Source: Candidatus Aminicenantota bacterium
GTDB lineage: Bacteria > Acidobacteriota > Aminicenantia > UBA2199
Direction: 5' to 3'
NCBI GenBank assembly: GCA_023137075.1
Contig: JAGLQA010000783.1
Span: forward strand, 1 to 10,121
DNA length: 10,121 nt
Shown: one piece after another, positions 1 through 6,587 of the stretch
Position numbering within the stretch: position 1 is the first letter of the stretch
How the letters are laid out: each line of letters starts with the position of its first letter
Translations under genes and position numbers: made by a program
Notes under the pieces: generated by a model
What the model saw: only the letters and a program-made list of their open reading frames with translations
What the model was told of the DNA's origin: nothing
Databases searched by the model: none

Positions 1-376
1 AAAAGGTTAAAGCAGCATCCAGATCTGAGAAAGTTTTCAAGTTAACACGAGATAATTTTGACGTAACGTTGATAAACATTTTCTGAATTACAAATTTTTC
101 TTGCATAACTATTGCCGATTTCACAACACCTGCTTTCTGGAATAAATTTTGACCGGTTTTCATCAATTTTGTTGTTCCGAATGAAGGTTTACTCGAATTT
201 TCTAATAAATTAAGTAATAGTGTGTATTCCCCAGACATTTGTGCTGCAATTTTTTTTATATTATCTAAAAACCCTGGAAAATCGGCAGGCTTTTCCCCTC
301 CTTCAAGAAAAGTTAAATATACACACCTTTTGTCTTTGTCTAACTCTAATGCGTAATATTTTTCCTTAATTTTCAT
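1..376 (-). CDS. SpoIIAA/STAS-like small protein, 3' end cut by window edge
   Basis: An open frame runs leftward from an ATG at 376 to the window edge without a stop (125 codons visible). A strong Shine-Dalgarno (CCGGAGGTCAC before the ATG) fixes the start, and a good promoter lies upstream at 402-430. The protein begins MKIKEKYYALELDKDK and is a clear paralogue of the rightward gene at 601-993: both share an N-terminal beta-strand segment, a central helix, a segment ending in Gln-Lys-Ala-Gly/Ala-Ala-Gly, and a C-terminal block with IQKM/LQKL then SKLS/GKLSG and a Lys-x-Phe strand. By comparison with the complete paralogue only about five residues are missing. The pattern resembles the SpoIIAA-like (STAS-related) small cytoplasmic domain family; this is a fold-level guess. 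The biochemical role is unknown. Confidence 0.8.
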   Translation of the reverse strand, partial: MKIKEKYYALELDKDKRCVYLTFLEGGEKPADFPGFLDNIKKIAAQMSGEYTLLLNLLENSSKPSFGTTKLMKTGQNLFQKAGVVKSAIVMQEKFVIQKMFINVTSKLSRVNLKTFSDLDAALTF

Positions 377-401
377 GTGACCTCCGGTTTTTTTAAAGAT
401 A

Positions 402-430
402 AATATAACATATAAATCTGGTAATGACAA
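402..430 (-). promoter_or_regulatory. Sigma-70-type promoter for the leftward STAS-like gene
   Basis: On the minus strand, -35 TTGTCA (425-430) and -10 TATATT (402-407) are separated by exactly 17 bp; each hexamer matches the consensus at five of six positions. It sits about 25 bp upstream of the start codon at 376, which gives a short leader containing the GGAGG site. Confidence 0.7.
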
Positions 431-534
431 GCAATTTAATAAAAAAATCAAAGATAATATTAAAAATCCGAATTCCTACAAAAATAAGAAATACAGGAAG
501 AAAAAATATTTTTTTTGATTTAAGTTTACTTTTT

Positions 535-562
535 TTGAAAAAAATGGTAAGATAGTTAAAAT
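535..562 (+). promoter_or_regulatory. Probable sigma-70-type promoter for the rightward STAS-like gene
   Basis: TTGAAA (535-540) and TAAAAT (557-562) are separated by 16 bp, and each differs from the consensus at one position. The pair lies about 38 bp upstream of the ATG at 601. The surrounding sequence is rich in A and T runs, so chance matches are possible; position and spacing favour it. Together with the leftward promoter at 402-430 it makes 377-600 a divergent control region. No obvious inverted-repeat operator was seen there. Confidence 0.5.
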
Positions 563-600
563 TAAAATTTTATTCTACTCAGTTTTAGAAGAGGTAACAA

Positions 601-993
601 ATGACAAAATTTAAAGAAGCAGGTTTTTATGAGATTACGGTAGATCCGTCAAAGAATATGTATACCTTAGTCTTTTTAGGTCATTGGAACACACCTGAGG
701 ATATTCCAAATTATTTAGAGCACATGGAAAAAACTCTTGCCTTGCTGAAAACGGGATTTTCTTGTTTGGTTTTCATAAACGATGATAAACCTCCCAAATT
801 AGCGATTACAAAGGTTCAAAAAAAAGCTCAGAAAATGCAACTTGCAGCAGGAATCAAGAAAGCAGCTGTAGTATTAAAAAAAAAGAAAATTTTACAGAAA
901 CTTTCCCTTACTGTAATAGGGAAACTATCCGGCCTCGATATTAAAGTTTTTCAATCCGAACCGGAAGCAGAGCATTGGCTTAATGAAGAATAA
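601..993 (+). CDS. SpoIIAA/STAS-like small protein (130 aa)
   Basis: This complete 130-residue gene starts at the ATG at 601, preceded by GAAGAGGT about 6 bases upstream. It has no signal peptide or membrane segment, so it is probably cytoplasmic. The layout is alternating beta/alpha: an N-terminal strand pair (FYEITVD, YTLVFLGHW), a helix (EDIPNYLEHMEKTLALL), a hydrophobic strand (CLVFIND), an amphipathic helix, a strand (KAAVVLK), and a C-terminal strand with KVFQSEPEAEHWL. The ending 'vF.s..eA..WL' is typical of SpoIIAA-like/STAS-type small proteins. It is a paralogue of the divergently transcribed gene ending at 376. The Lys-rich stretch around residues 85-100 is a visible oddity. There is no kinase or anti-sigma partner in the window, so an anti-anti-sigma role cannot be claimed. 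Family call moderate, function unknown. Confidence 0.85.
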   Translation: MTKFKEAGFYEITVDPSKNMYTLVFLGHWNTPEDIPNYLEHMEKTLALLKTGFSCLVFINDDKPPKLAITKVQKKAQKMQLAAGIKKAAVVLKKKKILQKLSLTVIGKLSGLDIKVFQSEPEAEHWLNEE

Positions 994-1059
994 GAATAGG
1001 GCCGAGTGCTGCCTATCCATGTGCATTTTGTAATTATTAAACTTTAAATTAACCGGGAA

Positions 1060-1089
1060 CCTTAGGGCAATAATGCACCTGCCCTCAGG
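1060..1089. terminator. Hairpin between convergent genes, possible bidirectional terminator
   Basis: CCTTAGGGCA (1060-1069) pairs with TGCCCTCAGG (1080-1089) at nine of ten positions across a 10-base loop. It lies between the stop of the rightward gene (993) and the stop of the leftward flavoprotein (1127). A T run occurs only about 20 bases downstream on the plus strand and there is no good U tract on the minus strand, so it is not a textbook intrinsic terminator. A second small hairpin (ATAGG at 996-1000, CCTAT at 1012-1016) begins three bases after the rightward stop codon. Confidence 0.4.
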
Positions 1090-1126
1090 GAAGTCATGTC
1101 TTTAATAAGTTTTTCATAAAAGATTT

Positions 1127-2623
1127 TTACTTATCACCTTTTAATCTTGATTTAAAATTATTTTTTCCAATATATTCCAGAGCATTGTCTCCTGAAATGC
1201 GGCCGGAGTTCACAGCAAACCCCAACGCACCGCCACTGGTGAATATATCATAGTCTAAGCCGTACATACCACCGGTGCAATTACCAACAGCATAGAGACC
1301 GGGAATCGGTTCAGACTTTTCAGTTAATACTTCTGTTTTATAATTGATTTTAATACCACCTAATGTTGTAAAAATGTGCAGGGTAGATTTAATCGCATAA
1401 AAAGGGGTATCTTCAATAGGTTTTAAATATCTGCGATTTTTTGCAAAAATCTTGTCTTGATGCTTTTTGGTAAAACTATTAAACTCATCGACGGTGGATT
1501 TAAATGTTGAAATGTTTAAACCAATTTTGCCGGCCAATCCTTTTATTGAATCCGCAACAAATACTTTTCCCTCTTTAATACCTTGTTGGATTTCTGCCTC
1601 AAGCCTTGTTAGTTTTGTAGTAACCGGAACAAATACCCCAAGAGAAACTGAAATTCCCTTATTCATCATATCTCTTTTTGTCTGTTCATCGAAAATAGTA
1701 TACATAATTCCATCTAATTGATTCTTTAAGGCGTTGGCAGAAAAGGGAAATTGAAACGCGATAGATTCATTGCAAAACCGTTCTCCTAACTTATTGACCC
1801 ATAGGTGAGGTTGTGATGCAGCAGCCCATAAATGAGAGGTTGGTTTTTCACCCGGGACTGCAGGTGTTGATAATATAACATTCGGATCTTTTATTCCTGC
1901 ATTAAATTCGAATGCCATCCGGATATGTTCTCCGGTTTGTCCCATATCGATAACCGGGATTGCATCAAAAGGTAACTTGACGTATTTTCTGAGCATCTCT
2001 TTATTGCTAACAAAACCACCACCGGCTATAATAACAACCCTGGCATTGGCCTGTACCGTATTTCCATCTTTATCTGCAGCAATAACTCCGGCTGCTCGAT
2101 TTTTTTTATCCATCAGTAGTTTTACAGCGGCTTTTCCGGTAATTAATTCCACACCCTTTTCTCCAGCTTTTTGAGCAAGTACCTGGATAAGGGCTTTACC
2201 ACCTCCTTTCATCAAGTGCCAGGTGCGAGGACCACCCGGCCATAATGTGGCAGCTTTAATGTATTCAACACCCATTTGCCGGAGCCAATCGATGGTATCG
2301 GCAGATTTATCAATAAAAACTCTTACTAAACGTGCGTTGGCACACCAATGAGTGCCTTCCATATGGTGGTTAAAGGCTTCATCCTTTGTTATCCCGATAT
2401 TACTTTCGATTTGAATTTTGCTTTCGACGGCAAACATACCTTCCGACATGAGGGAATATCCGCCGGGAAAAAGCATTTTCTCAAATACAATGACTTTTGC
2501 TCCGCCGGAAGCAGCAGTTAGTGCAGCACTTAAACCGGCCGATCCTGCCCCTATTATCGCAATATCGGCTTCTAAAATTTCTGCCTGCTTGTTATTGTGT
2601 ACATTTTCTTTTTTTATATCCAT
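1127..2623 (-). CDS. FAD-dependent oxidoreductase, FAD_binding_2 (fumarate reductase/KSTD-like) family, copy 2
   Basis: This 498-residue cytoplasmic flavoprotein has no signal peptide, haem-binding motif or FMN-binding domain. The start is supported by AGGAG seven bases upstream. The Rossmann FAD site is GAGSAG at residues 25-30, with the acidic end of the second strand at E49 and PGG at 53-55. Later family blocks are GERFCNE (280-286), the C-terminal PGLYAVGNCTGG (441-452), and GGALGFAVNSGRISG (464-478). The family reduces or introduces C=C bonds next to a carbonyl (fumarate, urocanate, 3-ketosteroids). The catalytic Arg that follows RFxNE in soluble fumarate reductases (TTRD context) is replaced here by a hydrophobic stretch, and the His before GG(V/I) and the later carboxylate-binding Arg also appear absent, so a fumarate-type substrate is unlikely. 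It lies 15 bp downstream of a close paralogue, so the pair is surely co-transcribed. The substrate is unknown. Confidence 0.9.
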   Translation of the reverse strand: MDIKKENVHNNKQAEILEADIAIIGAGSAGLSAALTAASGGAKVIVFEKMLFPGGYSLMSEGMFAVESKIQIESNIGITKDEAFNHHMEGTHWCANARLVRVFIDKSADTIDWLRQMGVEYIKAATLWPGGPRTWHLMKGGGKALIQVLAQKAGEKGVELITGKAAVKLLMDKKNRAAGVIAADKDGNTVQANARVVIIAGGGFVSNKEMLRKYVKLPFDAIPVIDMGQTGEHIRMAFEFNAGIKDPNVILSTPAVPGEKPTSHLWAAASQPHLWVNKLGERFCNESIAFQFPFSANALKNQLDGIMYTIFDEQTKRDMMNKGISVSLGVFVPVTTKLTRLEAEIQQGIKEGKVFVADSIKGLAGKIGLNISTFKSTVDEFNSFTKKHQDKIFAKNRRYLKPIEDTPFYAIKSTLHIFTTLGGIKINYKTEVLTEKSEPIPGLYAVGNCTGGMYGLDYDIFTSGGALGFAVNSGRISGDNALEYIGKNNFKSRLKGDK

Positions 2624-2638
2624 ACTGTTTCTCCTATG

Positions 2639-4129
2639 TTATTTTTTTTGCTTTTTAATATATTTCAAACTGTTTTCTGCTGCGATACGTCCGGAGTTAA
2701 CAGCGAAACCCAACGCACCACCCGTGGTGAATACATTATAATCCCAACCATACAAACCACCGGCACAATTCCCAACCGCATAGAGGCCCGGAATTACCTC
2801 AGTTTTGTTGTTCAACACCTCTGTATTGTGGTTAATCTTAATTCCTCCCAGGGTTGTCAAGATTTGGAGTAAGGACTTTATGGCATAAAACTTGCCTTTT
2901 CTTACCGGTTGTAGATATTTGTTTTTTTTTGCATAGGTTTGATCATGGTTGTTAAGGAAAAATGAATTAAATTCATCTAATGTGTTTTTAAAAGTGTTCC
3001 GATTGATGCATAGTTTATCAGCCAATTCGTTTGAGTTGTCGGCCGAAAAAGCTTTTCCTTCTTTAATGCCGCGTTTTATATCATTATCAAGTCGAGAAAG
3101 TTTCGTTGTTACCGGTACATATGCGCTTAGTGCAGCGGAAATCCCCTGTTCTATCATTTTATTCTTTGTTATTTCGTCGAATATTGTGTACATAATACCA
3201 TCCGGTTGTTTTGACAGGGAGTTTGCTGCGGTAGAAAGATAGAATGTGATGGATTCATCGCAAAAGCGTTGACCCGATTTGTTTATCCAGAGTAGGGGCT
3301 GGAGGGCAGCAGACCATAGATGGGAGGTCTTTTCTTCCCCTGGCACAGTGGGAATAGCCATAAATACGCCCATACCATCTGAAGCGGCGCCAGCTTCCCA
3401 GGACATGGAAATATGTTCTCCGGTTTGATGCATATCAACAAAAGATGATGCTCCAAATGTGAAGTTACTATATTTATTCATCATCTCTTTATTATTTGCA
3501 TAACTACCTCCTGCAATAATAACTGCCTTTGAATTGACTTGAATTGGTTGACCATCTATGCCCTGGGCTAAAATCCCTTTGGCCTGTTTTTTTGAATCCA
3601 TAATTAGCCTTTGAACAGGTGTTTCAGTTAGAATATCTACTCCCCTTTTTTTTACTTCTCGAGTAAGTGTCTCAATAAGTGCTTTGCCGCCTCCTTCCAT
3701 CCGGTGCCAGGTACGAGGGCCTCCAGGCCACATTGATATAACATTTTTATATTCGATCCCCAATTGCATCAACCAATCAATGGTATCCGCCGATTTATTT
3801 ATAAAACCTCGGACTAAACGACCATTGGCGCACCAATGTGAATTTTGCATATGGTTCTTAAATGCTTCATCCTTTGTTATTCCGATGTAATCCAGAATTT
3901 GGATTGAACTTTCTACGGCAAACATTCCTCCTGTAAACATTGAATACCCCCCCGGAGAAGCCATTTTTTCCAATACGACGACCTTTACTCCATAAGAAGC
4001 AGCAGCTAATGCTGCACTTAAGCCTGCCGAACCTGCTCCAACAATCACGATATCGGCTTCCATTTTTTTTTCAATTTCTGAGTTATTTTTGATTTGTTTT
4101 TCGTTTTTTTTATTCATTAAATATTCCAT
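2639..4129 (-). CDS. FAD-dependent oxidoreductase, FAD_binding_2 (fumarate reductase/KSTD-like) family, copy 1
   Basis: This protein of about 496 residues is colinear with the next gene; by eye about half or more of the residues are identical. I chose the ATG at 4129, which has GGGG eight bases upstream; the frame stays open to a TTG at 4147, but that has no ribosome site, and an ATG at 4117 is a third option. The FAD motif GAGSAG falls at residues 31-36, followed by PGGYSMFTGGMF, WPGGPRTW, GQRFCDE, PGLYAVGNCAGG and GGALGFAVNSGRIAA. It lacks the proton-donating Arg expected after RFxNE in fumarate and urocanate reductases, as its partner does. Both copies keep HWCAN, PGGPRTWH and SHLW blocks, which probably line a shared substrate pocket (inference). 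It is cytoplasmic, with no haem or FMN domain; electrons would have to come from a separate carrier, none of which is encoded here. Confidence 0.9.
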   Translation of the reverse strand: MEYLMNKKNEKQIKNNSEIEKKMEADIVIVGAGSAGLSAALAAASYGVKVVVLEKMASPGGYSMFTGGMFAVESSIQILDYIGITKDEAFKNHMQNSHWCANGRLVRGFINKSADTIDWLMQLGIEYKNVISMWPGGPRTWHRMEGGGKALIETLTREVKKRGVDILTETPVQRLIMDSKKQAKGILAQGIDGQPIQVNSKAVIIAGGSYANNKEMMNKYSNFTFGASSFVDMHQTGEHISMSWEAGAASDGMGVFMAIPTVPGEEKTSHLWSAALQPLLWINKSGQRFCDESITFYLSTAANSLSKQPDGIMYTIFDEITKNKMIEQGISAALSAYVPVTTKLSRLDNDIKRGIKEGKAFSADNSNELADKLCINRNTFKNTLDEFNSFFLNNHDQTYAKKNKYLQPVRKGKFYAIKSLLQILTTLGGIKINHNTEVLNNKTEVIPGLYAVGNCAGGLYGWDYNVFTTGGALGFAVNSGRIAAENSLKYIKKQKK

Positions 4130-4542
4130 TTTATATACCCCATTCAATTTTTTTTAATTCAAAATAGAGCAGCAATTTTGATGCCAAATAATTTATAATT
4201 TATTTTTTTTTAAAAATCTCTGTAAATACTGGTTTCAAAAACATGAGTTAAATAAAATAAAGAAATAGGTTCCTAAACCTATGCAGCAAACATTGACAAA
4301 AAAATCGAATCATTAACGGAAAGATGTTGCCAATAAAGGTTTTTTACCGGATGGCGAATCGTTGACAGTGCAAAAGGAATTGATGTCCTTTACTATTTTT
4401 ATATGATTTTTTTGTTTTTTTTGCACAAAATTAAGTATCTTGAAAATTTTATAATGTTTTTTTCGATATTTTCCGGGCATTAACCGGGGAGGTATCGTGA
4501 ATAAAGTATGTTGCATGAAATATGGAAATTATCAATTTAAAC
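4130..4542. other. Noncoding gap between the mutase operon and the flavoprotein pair
   Basis: I see no convincing gene in this 413-bp stretch. A 67-codon minus-strand frame (4516-4313) lacks a ribosome site and has a low-complexity Lys-rich composition. The region holds a perfect 7-bp-stem hairpin at 4265-4282, two near-identical 12-mers CGAATC(A/G)TT(A/G)AC at 4306-4317 and 4355-4366, and long A/T runs. A weak minus-strand promoter candidate for the flavoproteins is TTTACA (4221-4226) with TAAATT (4197-4202) at 18-bp spacing. The gap probably separates two transcription units of one regulon. Confidence 0.5.
4265..4282 (-). terminator. Hairpin, possible terminator of the mutase operon or operator
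   Basis: ATAGGTT (4265-4271), a 4-base loop and AACCTAT (4276-4282) form a perfect inverted repeat. On the minus strand it is followed by TTTCTTTATTTTATTT, a U-rich but interrupted tract, as expected for a weak intrinsic terminator downstream of the mutase large-subunit gene. The stem has only three G-C pairs and lies about 260 bp past the stop codon, so a protein-binding operator is an equal alternative. Confidence 0.4.
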
Positions 4543-5994
4543 TTATTCAAATGGCAGGATAGCTCCATGGCTTAGGGCTGTCAGGTCTTTGATTACCGTT
4601 TCATAATCGACTTTTTTACCTATTTGCTTTTCTCTATTTGCAATTTTATATTTGTGAAAATCGAAAATTTCCCTGGCGAAAGGAAGATTACCTAAATCGA
4701 AAAACCTTGCTGCACCCTCTGAGTCTTTTACTCCCATTACTTTCCCTTTGACGTGTTGGGTAGTAGCATAAGGTTGATCAAGAACGCCTGCATCTATTGC
4801 TATTTGAGTACCGGTTATGATATCCCCGTCTCCCATTTCGATTACCTTATCCAAAATAGATTTAACTTCTTTCTCCAGTATATGGATTTCGGCTTTAACG
4901 GAATAATTGTCCCGCACAGAGATGTTTTGCGGCTGAACCATATCTATAATAACTTTAATAGACCTGAAGCTCTTTGCCGAACCTTCTTTCGTTGGGATGT
5001 GACTGGCCTCGTCTATTGTCCTGGACCCTATTCCCTGGACAGCGGCCAGTCTACCTATCATAGTAAAATAAGAGTTCAAGGCATAAACCTGCTCATGGTC
5101 GGTAGGATATCTGCCCGTTGGATTTGTACTATAAGTGGTAGTGTGTACATCCTGGTAACCAAGTCTTTCTAAATATTCATCAGCCAGTTTCTTAAAAGTT
5201 AAGATATAGGCGATATCCTGGGCAATATTTCCTTGCAGCCAAGCGTTCAGTCTAATATGCTTAACACCCTGCTCTGCCGCGATTAGAACCTCGATTATTT
5301 CCGGTACAATCATTAAAGAAGGTGGGGAAATGGATGGCATGGCCCCGCTGACACAGTATAACAGCGGTACTCCCCGTTCTTCGTAATATCCCATCAACCT
5401 ATGGGAATATTGATAATTATGAATTATTTTTTCCACAGGAATGTCTTTGGTATAATTCCAGAATGATATAAGCGGTCCTCCCGAATAACCGGTGTGGCCA
5501 CCGGCTATACCGATTTCATGAGCTAAGCGGACATCAGGAGAGGGACCTAAAAAAAGAACCGGTAGATCAACTGCGTCTATGACTTCCCGGCAGCCCTTGA
5601 TACCATGGACAACAATGGGGAACCCGTTTAACATCGCCTTCCCTTTTTTTTTCGCTTTTCTGAGTTCTTGCTCCGCTTCCTTAAAACGGCAGTTCCTGGT
5701 TAAGCTGTCAAGGTAAGATGCTAAAAAATCCACTTCTCCTTTTTTTTGCATATGGAGCAACAATTCTTTGTGAGAAGCGATAGTATCGGTGCCCAACGAA
5801 GGCCATAGGTAGGTAATTTCTTTTTCTTTAGATTGCAGTGATTTTAAGGCACAATTTTTGCTATGAGGTTCATTCTTATGATACTCAACTGCTTCATCTA
5901 AATCGACATCTTTCCCTGTGGGCCACATATCCAGAACTTTTTTTCGTTCTGCAAAGAAATAATCTTCAGTCCACTTCTTATTCACTACATCCAT
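4543..5994 (-). CDS. Glutamate-mutase-family catalytic (epsilon) subunit, substrate site divergent
   Basis: This is the large TIM-barrel subunit of an adenosylcobalamin-dependent carbon-skeleton mutase (methylaspartate mutase epsilon, GlmE family; EC 5.4.99.1 in characterised members). I chose the ATG at 5994 because AAGGAGG lies just before it; the in-frame ATG at 6015 would put that ribosome site inside the coding sequence. This start gives 483 aa, the same as Clostridium cochlearium GlmE as I recall it. Shared blocks are NKKWTE (5-10), WPTGKDVDL (24-32), LNGFP (122-126), GIKGCR (131-136), AAEQGVK (239-245), IPTKE (333-337) and GNLPF (435-439). Aligned to GlmE, Arg66 is Ser66, Arg149 is Leu149, His150 is Gly150, Glu171 is Ser171, Lys322 is Gly321 and Lys326 is Arg325. 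Arg100, Tyr181 and Glu330 (Glu329 here) are kept. Family membership is certain; glutamate as substrate is unlikely. Confidence 0.92.
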   Translation of the reverse strand: MDVVNKKWTEDYFFAERKKVLDMWPTGKDVDLDEAVEYHKNEPHSKNCALKSLQSKEKEITYLWPSLGTDTIASHKELLLHMQKKGEVDFLASYLDSLTRNCRFKEAEQELRKAKKKGKAMLNGFPIVVHGIKGCREVIDAVDLPVLFLGPSPDVRLAHEIGIAGGHTGYSGGPLISFWNYTKDIPVEKIIHNYQYSHRLMGYYEERGVPLLYCVSGAMPSISPPSLMIVPEIIEVLIAAEQGVKHIRLNAWLQGNIAQDIAYILTFKKLADEYLERLGYQDVHTTTYSTNPTGRYPTDHEQVYALNSYFTMIGRLAAVQGIGSRTIDEASHIPTKEGSAKSFRSIKVIIDMVQPQNISVRDNYSVKAEIHILEKEVKSILDKVIEMGDGDIITGTQIAIDAGVLDQPYATTQHVKGKVMGVKDSEGAARFFDLGNLPFAREIFDFHKYKIANREKQIGKKVDYETVIKDLTALSHGAILPFE

Positions 5995-5999
5995 GTTAT

Positions 6000-6006
6000 C
6001 CTCCTT
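6000..6006 (-). promoter_or_regulatory. Ribosome binding site that decides the mutase large-subunit start
   Basis: AAGGAGG on the minus strand ends five bases before the ATG at 5994. The upstream in-frame ATG at 6015 would translate this site as Lys-Lys-Glu-Asp and has no comparable site of its own. Homology to GlmE also begins at the 5994 start. Confidence 0.85.
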
Positions 6007-6031
6007 TTTATGCATAAGGGAACAAAATAAT

Positions 6032-6059
6032 TCAGGGAGCAGATACTCCTGTACCCTGA
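6032..6059 (-). other. Small inverted repeat between the two mutase subunit genes
   Basis: TCAGGG and CCCTGA (plus-strand 6032-6037 and 6054-6059) pair perfectly across a 16-base loop. An alternative pairing of AGGAG with CTCC lies inside it, so two mutually exclusive small hairpins are possible in the 87-base gap. It is not followed by a U run, which argues against termination. It could protect the mRNA or set the relative output of the two subunits. Confidence 0.35.
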
Positions 6060-6081
6060 TTTTTCCAATAAGCCTGGGCTT

Positions 6082-6510
6082 TTATTCAATTTTTAGATCT
6101 CCTTTTAAATCTGCAATGACCGGCTCCGGCAAAATAAAAGGTTGGTACACCCTATTGAATCCTATTTTCTTAAATGTTCTTTCTGTTTTTTTCCATTCTT
6201 CCGCATGGATTACCAATTGGCCTCCTATATATAAAAGGATATTCTCCAGGCCCTTTTGAGTGCATTTTTGCCTGATATCGTCTACTAATAACCTGGCATG
6301 GCCACACAAAGAAGAGATCAAAATTGCATCCGCACCGGTGTCTACGGCAGCTTTTATAAAGTCTTCCTGGGTGTTATGAATACCTAAGGAATGAACGTTG
6401 AAGCCGGAATTTTTCAACGCATGTTCTAAAATACGAATTCCTGTCACATGGACGTCTTCACCAATAACTCCGGTGATTAATGTCGCTTTTGCTGAATTTA
6501 TGTTGCTCAT
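6082..6510 (-). CDS. Glutamate-mutase-family cobalamin-binding (sigma) subunit
   Basis: This small B12-carrying subunit (142 aa) belongs to a glutamate-mutase-type enzyme (GlmS/MutS/MamA family; unrelated to mismatch-repair MutS). The cobalamin signature is complete: D19-V-H21-V-T-G24 (DxHxxG, His21 being the lower cobalt ligand in base-off/His-on binding), S66-S-L68, and G96-G97. The rest follows clostridial GlmS closely: GVIGED near the start, LEHAL, GFNV, QEDFIKAAVDTGADAIL, LRQKC-like DIRQKC, ILLYIGGQLV, GFNRVYQP and the C-terminal ADLKGDLKIE. GGAG lies seven bases upstream of the ATG. It is encoded 87 bp before its catalytic partner, and the two are expected to assemble into the active mutase, with adenosylcobalamin at the interface. 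The region after SSL (CGHARLL in place of YGQGEID) differs from GlmS and lies near the cofactor. No glmL reactivase gene separates the two subunits, unlike the classical clostridial operon. Confidence 0.95.
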   Translation of the reverse strand: MSNINSAKATLITGVIGEDVHVTGIRILEHALKNSGFNVHSLGIHNTQEDFIKAAVDTGADAILISSLCGHARLLVDDIRQKCTQKGLENILLYIGGQLVIHAEEWKKTERTFKKIGFNRVYQPFILPEPVIADLKGDLKIE

Positions 6511-6587
6511 ATGAACTCTCCTTCGGTTACTATTTGCGTAACTATTCTTATTGACATTCTTCCGATTTGGTTTATTTCCTTTAATTG

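Noticed and set aside
4130..4147. Upstream TTG start for the first flavoprotein
   Set aside because: Only an A run precedes it. The ATG at 4129 has GGGG at a suitable distance, and the added residues lie far ahead of the FAD motif.
4313..4516. 67-codon minus-strand frame in the noncoding gap
   Set aside because: It has no ribosome site, a Lys-rich low-complexity composition driven by A/T runs, no recognisable motif, and it overlaps the repeated 12-mers.
4753..5172. 139-codon plus-strand frame opposite the mutase large subunit
   Set aside because: It is the antisense shadow of a well-supported gene, with no ribosome site or family motif.
5995..6015. Upstream ATG at 6015 for the mutase large subunit
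   Set aside because: The added seven codons contain the ribosome site of the ATG at 5994, and homology to GlmE begins at the latter.
6082..6510. Reading the small subunit as DNA mismatch repair MutS because of the shared name
   Set aside because: It is a 142-residue B12-binding domain with DxHxxG; the mismatch repair protein is far larger and unrelated.
4543..6510. Ordinary glutamate mutase for glutamate fermentation
   Set aside because: Substrate-clamp residues are replaced, and glmL and methylaspartase are missing from the neighbourhood.
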